Of a stretch of 64,000 nt of DNA, positions 36,672 to 44,994 are shown one piece after another. The position numbers and the translations under genes were made by a program. This DNA comes from Brevundimonas naejangsanensis (lineage in GTDB: Bacteria > Pseudomonadota > Alphaproteobacteria > Caulobacterales > Caulobacteraceae). Each line of letters opens with the position of its first letter. Position 1 is the stretch's first letter. A model generated the notes under the pieces. That model made no database searches, was not told the origin of the DNA, and saw only the letters and a list, made by a program, of their open reading frames with translations. The stretch covers positions 479,501 through 543,500 of the forward strand of contig NZ_CP015614.1 of NCBI RefSeq assembly GCF_000635915.2. Direction: 5' to 3'.

Positions 36672-37907
36672 ATGTTTGATCGTCTGTTCGGGCTGGCGCG
36701 CGCCGCCGTCCTGACGCTGGCCGTCGCCGCCTGCGCCGCCACGCCGCCCGTCGCGCCGGTCGAAACGGCTCAGGCGCCGAACGTCATCATGATCTCCATC
36801 GACGGCTTCCGTGCGGACTATCTGGAACGCGGGGCGACGCCGGTGCTGGCGCAACTGGCGGCCGACGGGGCGTCGGGGCCGATGAAGCCGTCCTTCCCCA
36901 GCGTGACCTTTCCCAATCACTATACGCTCGTCACCGGCCTGCATCCCGATCACCACGGCATCGTCGGCAACAATATGGTCGACGCTGAACTGGGCCGGTT
37001 CTCGCTTGGCAACAAGCAGGCGGTCACCGATCGCCGCTGGTGGGATCAGGGCGAGCCGATCTGGGTCTCGGCCGAGCGGCAGGGCGTGAAGACGGCCACC
37101 ATGTTCTGGCCGGGCTCCGAGGCCGACATTCGCGGCGTGCGTCCCACCTATTGGACGCCTTTCGACCAGTCGATGCCGGGCGACGCCCGCGTTGATCAGG
37201 TGCTGGCCTGGATGGACCTGCCCGCCGCCCAGCGCCCGGCGCTGACCACCCTCTATTTCGATATCGTCGACACCATGGGCCACAATCACGGCCCCGACGC
37301 GCCGCAGACGTTGGAAGCGTTGCGTTCGGTCGACGCCTCCGTCGGGCGTCTGGTCGAGGGGCTGAAGGCTCGGGGCCTGTATGACAACACCATGGTGGTG
37401 GTGGTGTCGGACCACGGCATGGCGGCGACTTCGCCCGACCGCGTCACCGTGCTGGACGACATTATCGATCCCGAGGCGGTGCAGATCGTCTATTCGGGCG
37501 CGGTCGCCTTCCTGAACCCCGTGGCGGGCCGCGAGGCCGAGGTGGAGCAGGCCCTGCTGGGCTCGCGCCCGCATCTGGACTGCTGGCGCAAGAACGAGAT
37601 TCCGGCGCGCTTCGTCCTTGGCTCCAACCCGCGCGTCTCGGCTATCGTCTGCGCGTCTGAGCCCGGCTGGCTGCTGGCGACCAAGGCGCGGCCGGTGAGC
37701 AAGCCCGGCGGCGCCCACGGGTATGATAACGCCGCGCCCGAGATGCAGGCTGTCTTCATCGCCCACGGTCCCGGCGTGATCGCGGGGCGGCGGTTGCAGA
37801 ACCTGGACAGCGTCGACGTCCAGCCCTTCCTGGCGCGCCTGCTGGGCGTGACCGCGCCGCGCGGCGACGGCGATCCGAACGACACCCTGCCAGTCACGGT
37901 GCGCTGA
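36672..37907 (+). CDS. ENPP-type nucleotide pyrophosphatase/phosphodiesterase, predicted lipoprotein
   Basis: A 411-residue alkaline-phosphatase-superfamily enzyme. The lipobox LAVAAC-A follows MFDRLFGLARAAVLTLAVAA. Active-site residues: Asp in NVIMISIDGFRADY, nucleophilic Thr in SFPSVTFPNHYTLVTG, DIVDTMGHNHGP, VVVSDHGM and GGAHGYDN. This is the bimetal layout of ENPP enzymes, which hydrolyse nucleotide or lipid phosphodiesters outside the cytoplasm. GGAG lies 6 bases before the ATG at 36672, preferred over the ATG at 36639. It is divergent from the ABC exporter operon. Confidence 0.92.
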   Translation: MFDRLFGLARAAVLTLAVAACAATPPVAPVETAQAPNVIMISIDGFRADYLERGATPVLAQLAADGASGPMKPSFPSVTFPNHYTLVTGLHPDHHGIVGNNMVDAELGRFSLGNKQAVTDRRWWDQGEPIWVSAERQGVKTATMFWPGSEADIRGVRPTYWTPFDQSMPGDARVDQVLAWMDLPAAQRPALTTLYFDIVDTMGHNHGPDAPQTLEALRSVDASVGRLVEGLKARGLYDNTMVVVVSDHGMAATSPDRVTVLDDIIDPEAVQIVYSGAVAFLNPVAGREAEVEQALLGSRPHLDCWRKNEIPARFVLGSNPRVSAIVCASEPGWLLATKARPVSKPGGAHGYDNAAPEMQAVFIAHGPGVIAGRRLQNLDSVDVQPFLARLLGVTAPRGDGDPNDTLPVTVR

Positions 37908-38055
37908 TCGGCGATCTCTCGGCACGCGGCGGAACGGGACGGGGTCACGTCCGTTTGATCGCCGCCGCGCCTTTGAGCGAACGAGGGCCTTGATCCTGTC
38001 GAAAAGCCGAGGCGGAATGAACGAAACGCCCAAGCTTGATAAAAATCGGGACGAG

Positions 38056-39444
38056 ATGAGAACTTCCAGACTGGCCATCGCCGCCGCCCTGATCCTGTCC
38101 GCCTGCGGCCAGCCGCAGCCCACCAAGGCGCAGGAAGGCGTCTTCGCCGAACAGCCCCGCGTCGCCCCGCGCGACGCCGGGGCGCTGAAGACCAGCTTCG
38201 CCCCCGTGGTGCGCGAGGCCGCCCCCGCCGTGGTGAATATCTCGGCGCGCGGCATCCAGCAGGTGCGTGATCCCTTTTTCGAACTGTTCGGCGGCGGGCC
38301 GCAGTCGCGCGTCACCGGCTCCATCGGTTCGGGCGTGATTGTGCGCCCCGACGGGATCGTGGTGACCAACAACCACGTCATCCAGAACATGCAGCAGATC
38401 CGCGTCACTCTAAATGACCGGCGCGAATATCCGGCCAAGGTGCTGCTGGCGGACGAGCGGTCCGACATCGCCGTACTGCAACTGGAAAACCTGGACGGCG
38501 ACCTGCCGGTCCTGCGCATCGACGATCAGGAACAGCAGCAGGTCGGCGATCTGGTGCTGGCCATCGGCAACCCGTTCGGCGTCGGCCAGACTGTGACCAA
38601 CGGCATCATCTCGGCCTTGAACCGGACCGAGACGGGCATCAGCGATTCCGGCTCCTTCATCCAGACCGACGCGCCGATCAATCCGGGCAACTCGGGCGGC
38701 GCCCTGGTGGACATGGACGGCGAACTGATCGGCATCAATACGGCGATCTTCTCGCGCTCGGGCTCGTCCAGCGGCGTCGGCTTCGCCGTCCCTGCGGCCA
38801 TGGTCAAGCGGGTGGTGGACTCGGCGGTCGGCGGGGCCAAGGCGGTCGAGCGCGCCTGGCTGGGCGTCAAGGGCGACACCGTCAGCGCCGACATCGCCCG
38901 CAGCCTGGGCCTTGAGCGACCGCAAGGATTGATGGTCACCGACGTTTACCCCGGCGGCCCGGGCGCGCGCGCAGGCATCCAGCAGGGCGACGTGATCACC
39001 GCCATCGACGGCGCCGAGGTCAATGATCAGGGCGGCCTGAACTTCCGCGTCGGCACCAAGTCGCCGAACTCGACGGTCGCCGTCACCGTGCTGCGCGACG
39101 GTCGGACCCAGACGCTGAACGCCCGCGTCTCGACTCTGCCGGGCGATGCCGATCCGGGGCAGGGAACGGTCGTGGGGCAGGGGGCTCTGGCGGGTCTTCA
39201 GGGCGTGGCGCTCAACCCGGCGCTGGCGGACCGTCTGGGCGGCGATCCCTTCACCAGCGGCGTGGTGGTGACGGGCCTGCAGCGCAACAGCATCCCGGCC
39301 CGCATCGGCCTGCGTCCCAATGACCTGGTGGTGCAGATCGACGGCCGCGCCGTCACGACGGTCGCCGCCCTGGGCCGGGCGCAGCGGGGCTCGGAGCTGG
39401 TGATCGTACGCGGCGGCCGCCGCCTGACGGGGCGCCTGCCGTAG
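38056..39444 (+). CDS. Do-family periplasmic serine protease (DegP/DegQ-like), predicted lipoprotein
   Basis: A 462-residue HtrA protease. The signal sequence MRTSRLAIAAALILSAC-G carries a lipobox. The trypsin-like domain has the catalytic His in VVTNNHVIQN, Asp in ERSDIAVLQL and Ser in NPGNSGGALV. Two PDZ domains follow (around WLGVKGDTVSADIARSLGLE and SGVVVTGLQRNSIPARIGLR). It degrades or refolds misfolded envelope proteins. A short Q-linker FELFGGGP matches the LA-loop of DegQ/DegS more than the long DegP loop. An in-frame ATG at 37990 would hide the signal sequence and is rejected. Confidence 0.94.
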   Translation: MRTSRLAIAAALILSACGQPQPTKAQEGVFAEQPRVAPRDAGALKTSFAPVVREAAPAVVNISARGIQQVRDPFFELFGGGPQSRVTGSIGSGVIVRPDGIVVTNNHVIQNMQQIRVTLNDRREYPAKVLLADERSDIAVLQLENLDGDLPVLRIDDQEQQQVGDLVLAIGNPFGVGQTVTNGIISALNRTETGISDSGSFIQTDAPINPGNSGGALVDMDGELIGINTAIFSRSGSSSGVGFAVPAAMVKRVVDSAVGGAKAVERAWLGVKGDTVSADIARSLGLERPQGLMVTDVYPGGPGARAGIQQGDVITAIDGAEVNDQGGLNFRVGTKSPNSTVAVTVLRDGRTQTLNARVSTLPGDADPGQGTVVGQGALAGLQGVALNPALADRLGGDPFTSGVVVTGLQRNSIPARIGLRPNDLVVQIDGRAVTTVAALGRAQRGSELVIVRGGRRLTGRLP

Positions 39445-39462
39445 GAAAACAGGCCACGCGTT

Positions 39463-39607
39463 TCTCCCTCCCCGTCTCGGGGAGGGTGGTCGCGCAGCGA
39501 CCGGGTGGGGAGGGCCAGGTGATCCGAGTGCGGCGCTTGAATAGCCTCGCCGCCCCCACCCGGCTTCGGCTTCGCCTCAGCCACCCTCCCCATGAAGGGG
39601 AGGGAGA
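39463..39607. repeat. 145-bp imperfect palindromic intergenic element
   Basis: Perfect 11-bp outer arms TCTCCCTCCCC / GGGGAGGGAGA (39463-39473 and 39597-39607). Inside, GGGGAGGGTGG and GGGTGGGG pair imperfectly with CCCCACCC and CCACCCTCCCC. It lies between the protease and the convergent VOC gene. Confidence 0.82.
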
Positions 39608-39641
39608 GGGTTGCGTTTCTATGGCTTACGGCAGCGGGGTC

Positions 39642-40061
39642 TTACCCCTTCACCGGCCCGCCGATGCTCCACAGGTGGCCGAACGGATCGCGGACCTGAC
39701 CATAGCGGTCGCCCCAGAACTGGTCCTCCAGCGGCATGACCGGGATGGCTCCGTTGACCAGGGCGCGGCCCCACCATTCATCGGCGTCGTCGACCTGAAG
39801 GTGCAGGCTGACGCCGACTGGCTTGATGTCGGCCTCGCCGGTCCATTCGGGGAATTCGTCGGCCAGCATGAGGCTGCCGCCGTTGATGCGCAGATGGGCG
39901 TGCATTAGGCGCTCGCCGTCCTCGGCGGGCATCCGCATGACTTCCTCGGCTCCGAAGGCGCGGGCGTAGAATTCGATCGCTGCGGCCGCGCCGCGCGAGG
40001 GAATGGTCAGATGGGGCGTCACCCCGCCGCGCGGTCCCTGATCGGGCTTGGGTTCTGTCAT
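39642..40061 (-). CDS. VOC family protein, PhnB-like
   Basis: A 139-residue glyoxalase/bleomycin-fold protein. It starts VTPHLTIPSRGAAAAIEFYA, then ERLMHAHLRINGGSLMLADE, SLHLQVDDADEWWGRALVNG, and WGDRYGQVRDPFGHLWSIGG. This is the PhnB-like subgroup of unknown biochemical role. AAGGAGG precedes the ATG at 40061. It is divergent from rarA, whose start lies 68 bases away. Confidence 0.92.
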   Translation of the reverse strand: MTEPKPDQGPRGGVTPHLTIPSRGAAAAIEFYARAFGAEEVMRMPAEDGERLMHAHLRINGGSLMLADEFPEWTGEADIKPVGVSLHLQVDDADEWWGRALVNGAIPVMPLEDQFWGDRYGQVRDPFGHLWSIGGPVKG

Positions 40062-40128
40062 GCGATTCCTCCTTGGAGGCGTTGTAGCGGGTGCAGTCGC
40101 CCGAACGAACGCCTATCTAGAGCGTTCC

Positions 40129-41439
40129 ATGACTGATTTGTTCGAAGCCTCCGGCATTCATCCTCCCGACGCGCCGCTCGCCGACCGTCTGCGCCCGCAG
40201 GCGCTGGACCAGGTGGTGGGCCAGGATCACCTGCTGGGCGAGGGCGGCCCCATCCGCCGCATGATCGAGGCCGGGCGCCTCGGCTCCATGATCCTGTGGG
40301 GGCCGCCGGGGACGGGCAAGACCACCATCGCCCGCCTGCTGGCCAAAGCGGCGGGCTATGAATATCAATCCATTAGCGCCGTCTTCTCGGGCGTGGCCGA
40401 CCTGAAGAAGGCGTTCGAGGCGGCGCGGATGCGCCGAGCGGCGGGGCAGCAGACCCTGCTGTTCGTCGACGAGATCCACCGCTTCAACCGCGCCCAGCAG
40501 GACGGCTTCCTGCCCTTCGTGGAGGAGGGGATCGTCACCCTGGTCGGCGCTACGACGGAGAACCCCAGCTTCGAGTTGAACGGCGCCCTGCTGTCGCGCA
40601 GCCATGTCTATGTGCTGAAGCGGCTGGACGACGCCTCTCTGGACCGGCTGCTGGACCGGGCCGAGGCGCTGATGGGCAAGCCTCTGCCGCTGACGCCGGA
40701 AGCGCGGCAGGCCATGCTGGCCCTGGCGGACGGCGACGGCCGCTACCTGCTGACCATGTCCGAGGTGCTGTTCGATCTGACAGACGTGCAGCCGCTGGAC
40801 GTGCAGGCCCTGGCGGGCGTGCTGCAGAAGCGCGCCCCCGCCTATGACAAGTCGCGCGAGGAGCACTACAACCTCATCTCGGCCCTGCATAAGTCGGTGC
40901 GCGGCTCGGACCCGGACGCGGCGCTCTACTGGCTGGCGCGAATGCTGAACGGGGGCGAGGACCCGCTGTATCTGGCGCGGCGCATCGTGCGCATGGCGGT
41001 CGAGGACATCGGTCAGGCCGACCCCCTGTCCATTCTGGTCGCCAATGCGGCCAAGGACACCTACGATTTTCTCGGCAGCCCCGAGGGCGAGCTGGCCCTG
41101 GCGCAGGCGGTGGTCCATCTGGCCACCGCGCCCAAGTCGGTTGGCGTCTACGAAGCCTTCAAAGCGGCGAAGAAGGCGGCCCACGAGACCGGCTCTCTGA
41201 TGCCTCCGGCGCATATCCGCAACGCCCCGACCAAGCTGATGAAGTCGCTGGGCTACGGCAAGGGCTACCAATACGACCCCGACACGCCCGAGGGCTTCTC
41301 GGGCGCCGACTTCTTCCCCGACGAAATGGAGCGCCGCACCTTCTACAAACCCAAGGGCGAGGGGCACGAAGAGAAGGTCAAGGCGCGCCTGGAACGCTGG
41401 GCGGCGATGCGGGCGCGGATGCAGGCGGATAAGACATAG
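40129..41439 (+). CDS. rarA: Replication-associated recombination protein A
   Basis: A 436-residue AAA+ ATPase. It has ADRLRPQALDQVVGQDHLLG, Walker A GPPGTGKTT, Walker B LLFVDEIHRFNRAQQD, sensor-1 GATTENPSFELN, the arginine finger LLSRSHVYVLKRL, and the C-terminal MgsA/RarA domain (HYNLISALHKSVRGSDPDAA, MLNGGEDPLYLARRIVRMA). It acts at stalled replication forks. The ATG at 40129 (MTDLFEASG) is used; the frame reaches 40048 but those residues overlap the divergent promoter region. Confidence 0.96.
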   Translation: MTDLFEASGIHPPDAPLADRLRPQALDQVVGQDHLLGEGGPIRRMIEAGRLGSMILWGPPGTGKTTIARLLAKAAGYEYQSISAVFSGVADLKKAFEAARMRRAAGQQTLLFVDEIHRFNRAQQDGFLPFVEEGIVTLVGATTENPSFELNGALLSRSHVYVLKRLDDASLDRLLDRAEALMGKPLPLTPEARQAMLALADGDGRYLLTMSEVLFDLTDVQPLDVQALAGVLQKRAPAYDKSREEHYNLISALHKSVRGSDPDAALYWLARMLNGGEDPLYLARRIVRMAVEDIGQADPLSILVANAAKDTYDFLGSPEGELALAQAVVHLATAPKSVGVYEAFKAAKKAAHETGSLMPPAHIRNAPTKLMKSLGYGKGYQYDPDTPEGFSGADFFPDEMERRTFYKPKGEGHEEKVKARLERWAAMRARMQADKT

Positions 41440-41571
41440 GCCTTGCCGCTTTAGCGGGTTCTGTTCGCCGGGCGCACGACAGAGCCATGGGGCGTGAGAT
41501 TCATCCGAAACCCTTGTTGCGGCGACCTATTTCGGCGTAGCTATTGGCGCTCAGGCTGTGGGGGAAGAATG

Positions 41572-42012
41572 ATGGTCGATATTTCGAAGCGCCCGACGGC
41601 GCCGTGGCATCTGTGGGCCATCGCCGCCGCCTCGGTGCTCTGGAACGGCGTCGGAGTCTGGCAATGGTACCAGAAGGTGACCGGCGCGCAGGCCTATTGG
41701 AGCGCCCTGACGATGGAGCAGGTCTTCTATCTGCGCTCGGCGCCGATGTGGACGGACGTGGCCTTCGGCGTGGCGGTGTGGTGCGGCCTGCTGGGCGCGC
41801 TGATGCTGTTGCTGCGGCGCAAGCTGGCGTTCAACGCCTTCGTCGCGGGCCTTATCGCCATGCTGGCGCACTCCGTCTATGTGCTGGCGCTTAGTAACGG
41901 GCGAGAGGTGTTGGGCGCCGCGGGGCTGGCTTCTGTCGGGGCGGTCGCCGCCGTTTTCGTCATCCAGATCGCCTATTCCCACTGGGCGCGCCGCAAGGGT
42001 CTGATCCGCTGA
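41572..42012 (+). CDS. Four-helix membrane protein of unknown function
   Basis: A 146-residue inner-membrane protein. Helices: WHLWAIAAASVLWNGVGVW, WTDVAFGVAVWCGLLGALML, FNAFVAGLIAMLAHSVYVLA and LASVGAVAAVFVIQIAYSHW, ending in a basic tail. GGGGAAG lies 4 bases before the ATG at 41572; the ATG at 41569 is also possible. I recognise the general pattern as a conserved hypothetical of alphaproteobacteria but cannot name a family. It precedes a pseudouridine synthase gene by 43 bases on the same strand. Confidence 0.75.
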   Translation: MVDISKRPTAPWHLWAIAAASVLWNGVGVWQWYQKVTGAQAYWSALTMEQVFYLRSAPMWTDVAFGVAVWCGLLGALMLLLRRKLAFNAFVAGLIAMLAHSVYVLALSNGREVLGAAGLASVGAVAAVFVIQIAYSHWARRKGLIR

Positions 42013-42055
42013 GAAGCATGGCGAAGCGGGCCTTGCTCGGCTAAAGGCTAGGCGG

Positions 42056-42781
42056 GTGAAGACTCGCCAGCCTGTTTCCCTGACCGAAGAAGAGATCGCC
42101 GCCGTCCGTTCCTGGGTGGTGCATGAAGACGCGCATCTGATCGCCTTCAACAAGCCGGCGGGCCTGTCCAGTCAGGGCGGCCGCATTCAGGCGCATACGC
42201 TGGACGACTTGCTGTGGGCCTTCGCTCGCTCGAACGGCAAGCGGCCGGAGTTGGTCCATCGGCTGGATCGAGACACCTCGGGCGTCATCCTGGCCGCAAA
42301 GACCAAGCCCGCCGCCGGTTTCTTCGGCAAGGCGATGCAGATGCGCAAGTTCCAGAAAACCTATCTGGCGCTTGTCGCAGAGGCGCCGGAGCCCAAGGCT
42401 GGCCGCATCACCTCCGCCCTGCGCCGCGAAGAGATCGGCCGTGAAAGCTATATGCGGGTCGTGGCTTTCGATGCGCCGGGCGCGCAAGGGGCCGCCAGCA
42501 GCTACCGCACTCTGGCCTCCGGTCCGGACGGGGCGGTGGTCGAACTCTCGCCCGAGACGGGGCGGATGCACCAACTTCGCGTCCACATGGCTTCCATCGG
42601 TCGACCGCTGGTCGGCGATGTGCGCTATGGCGGGGCCCTGACCTTCGCCGGGCGCGCGGCGCCGCGCCTGATGCTGCACGCGGCGAAGCTGAGTTTTCCC
42701 CACCCCGACGGCGGCCGCGTGACGGTCGAGGCGCCGGAGCCTGAAGATTTCCAGTCCCTGCGCGAGGCTGCGGGCCTTTAG
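42056..42781 (+). CDS. RluA-family pseudouridine synthase
   Basis: A 241-residue synthase without an S4 domain. It has HLIAFNKPAGLSSQGGR, the catalytic RPELVHRLDRDTSGVILAAK, KTYLALV, SPETGRMHQLRVHMASIGRP and LMLHAAKLSF. It converts a uridine in rRNA or tRNA to pseudouridine; the target site is not clear. The start is a GTG at 42056 with no good Shine-Dalgarno. A second, S4-containing RluA-family gene is at 43999, so the two are likely to have different targets. Confidence 0.93.
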   Translation: MKTRQPVSLTEEEIAAVRSWVVHEDAHLIAFNKPAGLSSQGGRIQAHTLDDLLWAFARSNGKRPELVHRLDRDTSGVILAAKTKPAAGFFGKAMQMRKFQKTYLALVAEAPEPKAGRITSALRREEIGRESYMRVVAFDAPGAQGAASSYRTLASGPDGAVVELSPETGRMHQLRVHMASIGRPLVGDVRYGGALTFAGRAAPRLMLHAAKLSFPHPDGGRVTVEAPEPEDFQSLREAAGL

Positions 42782-42822
42782 CAGATTCGGTGCGCTGTGC
42801 GGCGTGACGGCCTGCTCACCCG

Positions 42823-42927
42823 CCGTGATCCTCGGCCTTGAGCCGAGGAGGGGCCGACCTCCCGCGCGACGCGGATGATCCGAGCGCCCCGTACGCTCGA
42901 CCCTCGGGTCAACGCCGAGGATGACGG
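42823..42927. repeat. Intergenic inverted repeat of about 105 bp
   Basis: CCGTGATCCTCGGC (42823-42836) faces GCCGAGGATGACGG (42914-42927), 13 of 14 paired, with inner GAGCCGAGGAGGGG and GGGTC pairs. It fills the gap before the lipoprotein gene and differs in sequence from the other palindromic elements. Confidence 0.7.
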
Positions 42928-43028
42928 TGGAACTGCGAGAGACGCCGGCGGCGCTTCATCCCCTATTCAGCTTCACAGCGGAACAATCCGGCCGGCCCGC
43001 GCGCTGTTCGGGCGTGGGAGACACGCGC

Positions 43029-43523
43029 ATGAAACGCCTCGCCATCGTCACGATCGCCGCTTCGGCCTTGGCCCTGACCGCCTGCGCCAGCCTGGCGCCC
43101 TATGGCCAGCAGATGGGACCGAACGGGCAGGGCTATTCCGACCAGCAGATCGAACGCGACCGTTTCCGCGTGACCTACAGAGGCGTCGGCGCGCCCGGCC
43201 CGGTGGCCGACATGGCCCTGTTCCGCGCCGCTCAGTTGACGGTCGAGCAGGGCTACGACTGGTTCGAGGTGACGCAGCGCTGGATCGACGGCCGTCCCGA
43301 CAGCGCCGGGGGCGTCCGTCCCAGCGTATCGGTGGGCGCCAGCTCCGGCCGCTACGGCGGATGGTCGACCTCGGGAGTCGGCGTCGGCCTCGGCTTCGAC
43401 CTCAGCGGGCCGCAGCCGACATCGACGACGCTGGAGATCGTCATGGGGCGCGGCCAGCGCCCGGACCGTCGGGAATCTTATGACGCGCGAGGGGTCCAGG
43501 ACGCCATTCGTCCGCGCCTATAA
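43029..43523 (+). CDS. CC0125/CC1285 family lipoprotein
   Basis: A 164-residue lipoprotein. The signal MKRLAIVTIAASALALTAC-A has a clear lipobox. The mature part shows GPNGQGYSDQQIERDRFRVT followed by YRG, then ALFRAAQLTVEQGYDWFEVT, which identifies the family first named from Caulobacter genes. A Gly/Ser-rich stretch (SVGASSGRYGGWSTSGVGVG) and a final ARGVQDAI complete it. Function is unknown. The family supports a Caulobacterales origin. The frame runs back to 42921 through the repeat, which is not coding. Confidence 0.9.
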   Translation: MKRLAIVTIAASALALTACASLAPYGQQMGPNGQGYSDQQIERDRFRVTYRGVGAPGPVADMALFRAAQLTVEQGYDWFEVTQRWIDGRPDSAGGVRPSVSVGASSGRYGGWSTSGVGVGLGFDLSGPQPTSTTLEIVMGRGQRPDRRESYDARGVQDAIRPRL

Positions 43524-43603
43524 GGGTCTGGAACAGCCCAGCGCGGGATCGCCGCAACCTGGCGGCCTTCGCAAATGACGTCGGAACAGTATAAGCCGCC
43601 AGC

Positions 43604-44002
43604 ATGACACGTTTCTTGCTGGTGGCGATCGGCGGCGGCCTGGGGGCAATGGCGCGCTATGGGCTGGGTCTGGCGGCGGGCCGCCTGGCGCCGGGCGCGG
43701 CCTGGCCATGGGCGACCCTGACCGCCAATGTCGTCGGCGGCCTGCTGATAGGACTGCTGACCGGATGGCTGGCGTTGAAGGCGGGGGCGGGGCAGGAGAA
43801 CATCCGCCTGTTCGCCGCCGTCGGCGTGCTGGGCGGCTTTACGACTTTTTCCGCCTTCTCGCTGGAAACGGCCCTGATGATCGAACGCCGTGAAATCGTC
43901 TCGGCTTTGGTTTATGCGGCGGGTTCGGTGGTTCTCGCCATCGCCGCCCTGTTCGTCGGCCTGATGATCGCGCGCAAACTGTTTACCGGAGTGGGCGCAT
44001 GA
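43604..44002 (+). CDS. crcB: Fluoride efflux channel CrcB/Fluc
   Basis: A 132-residue four-helix membrane protein. It starts FLLVAIGGGLGAMARYGLGL, then WATLTANVVGGLLIGLLTGW (Asn of the fluoride path), VGVLGGFTTFSAFSLETAL (Phe box and Na+ site) and a last helix VLAIAALFVGLMIARKL. It works as a dual-topology dimer exporting fluoride. Its stop overlaps the ATG of the next pseudouridine synthase. I looked for a fluoride riboswitch in the 80-base leader and found none. Confidence 0.96.
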   Translation: MTRFLLVAIGGGLGAMARYGLGLAAGRLAPGAAWPWATLTANVVGGLLIGLLTGWLALKAGAGQENIRLFAAVGVLGGFTTFSAFSLETALMIERREIVSALVYAAGSVVLAIAALFVGLMIARKLFTGVGA

Positions 44003-44994
44003 GCCGCGAAGTCCAGACCCTCTATGTCGCCGAGGATGAAGACGACATCCGCCTGGATCGCTGGTTCAAGCGCCGCTGGCCGCACCTGACCCACATCCAG
44101 GTCGAGAAGATGGCCCGCAGCGGCCAGATCCGCGTCGACGGCTCGCGCGTCAAGCCGCAGGACCGCCTCACCGCCGGCGCCGCCGTGCGCGTGCCGCCGC
44201 TGCCCGAGGCCAATCCGCGCAAGCCCGGCGACCTGCATGAACTGACCGAGCGCGATATCGCCTACGCCAAGTCGCTGGTGCTGTACGAAGATCACATGGT
44301 CATCGCCCTGAACAAGCCGCACGGCCTGGCCGTGCAGGGCGGCACCAAGACGACCAAGCACGTCGATCGCCTGCTGTCGGCCTGGGGGGAGGGGATGGAC
44401 CGGCCGCGGCTGGTTCACCGCCTGGACCGCGACACCTCGGGTGTGCTGCTGCTGGGCAAGGGGCCGGAAGCGGCCAAGCGTCTGGCGGGCGCCTTCGCCC
44501 GTCGTCAGGCCAAGAAGACCTATTGGGCCATCGTCATCGGCAACCCCAAGCCTTCGGCCGGTCAGATCGACATGGCGTTGAAGAAGACGGGCATCAACGA
44601 CTTCGAGATGATGCGCCCGGCCGAGCCCAAGGACCCCAAGGCCGAGCCGGCCGAGACCGCCTTCGCCACCATCAGCCGCGCCGCCCACCGCGCGGCCTGG
44701 ATGGCGCTGCGCCCCTTCACCGGCCGGACGCACCAGCTGCGCGCCCACATGGCGGCCATCGGCCACCCGATCCTGGGCGACCCCAAATACGGCGACGACA
44801 AGTCCCGCGAACTGTCCGGCCCGCTGAAGCTGCAGCTTCACGCCCGACGCATCGAGCTGGACCACCCCGGCGGGGGCAAGCTGATCGTCGAGGCGCCGTT
44901 GAGCCCTGAGATGAAGGCCGGTTTCAACCACTTCGGCTTCTCCGAGGACGAGGCCGACGAGGATCCCTTCGAGGGCGTGCGGCGGATGCGATGA
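43999..44994 (+). CDS. RluA-family pseudouridine synthase with S4 domain (RluC-like)
   Basis: A 331-residue enzyme. The N-terminal S4 RNA-binding domain reads RLDRWFKRRWPHLTHIQVEK followed by MARSGQIRVDGSRVKPQDRL. The catalytic domain has MVIALNKPHGLAVQGGTKT, RLVHRLDRDTSGVLLLGK (catalytic Asp), KKTYWAIVIGNP, RPFTGRTHQLRAHMAAIGHP and LQLHARRIELDHP. It resembles RluC (23S rRNA U955/2504/2580). It overlaps crcB by 4 bases upstream and the TPR gene by 4 bases downstream. Confidence 0.93.
   Translation: MSREVQTLYVAEDEDDIRLDRWFKRRWPHLTHIQVEKMARSGQIRVDGSRVKPQDRLTAGAAVRVPPLPEANPRKPGDLHELTERDIAYAKSLVLYEDHMVIALNKPHGLAVQGGTKTTKHVDRLLSAWGEGMDRPRLVHRLDRDTSGVLLLGKGPEAAKRLAGAFARRQAKKTYWAIVIGNPKPSAGQIDMALKKTGINDFEMMRPAEPKDPKAEPAETAFATISRAAHRAAWMALRPFTGRTHQLRAHMAAIGHPILGDPKYGDDKSRELSGPLKLQLHARRIELDHPGGGKLIVEAPLSPEMKAGFNHFGFSEDEADEDPFEGVRRMR

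Noticed and set aside
43524..43603. Fluoride riboswitch upstream of crcB
   Set aside because: The 80-base gap shows none of the conserved crcB-motif segments or the pseudoknot pairing that I could recognise.
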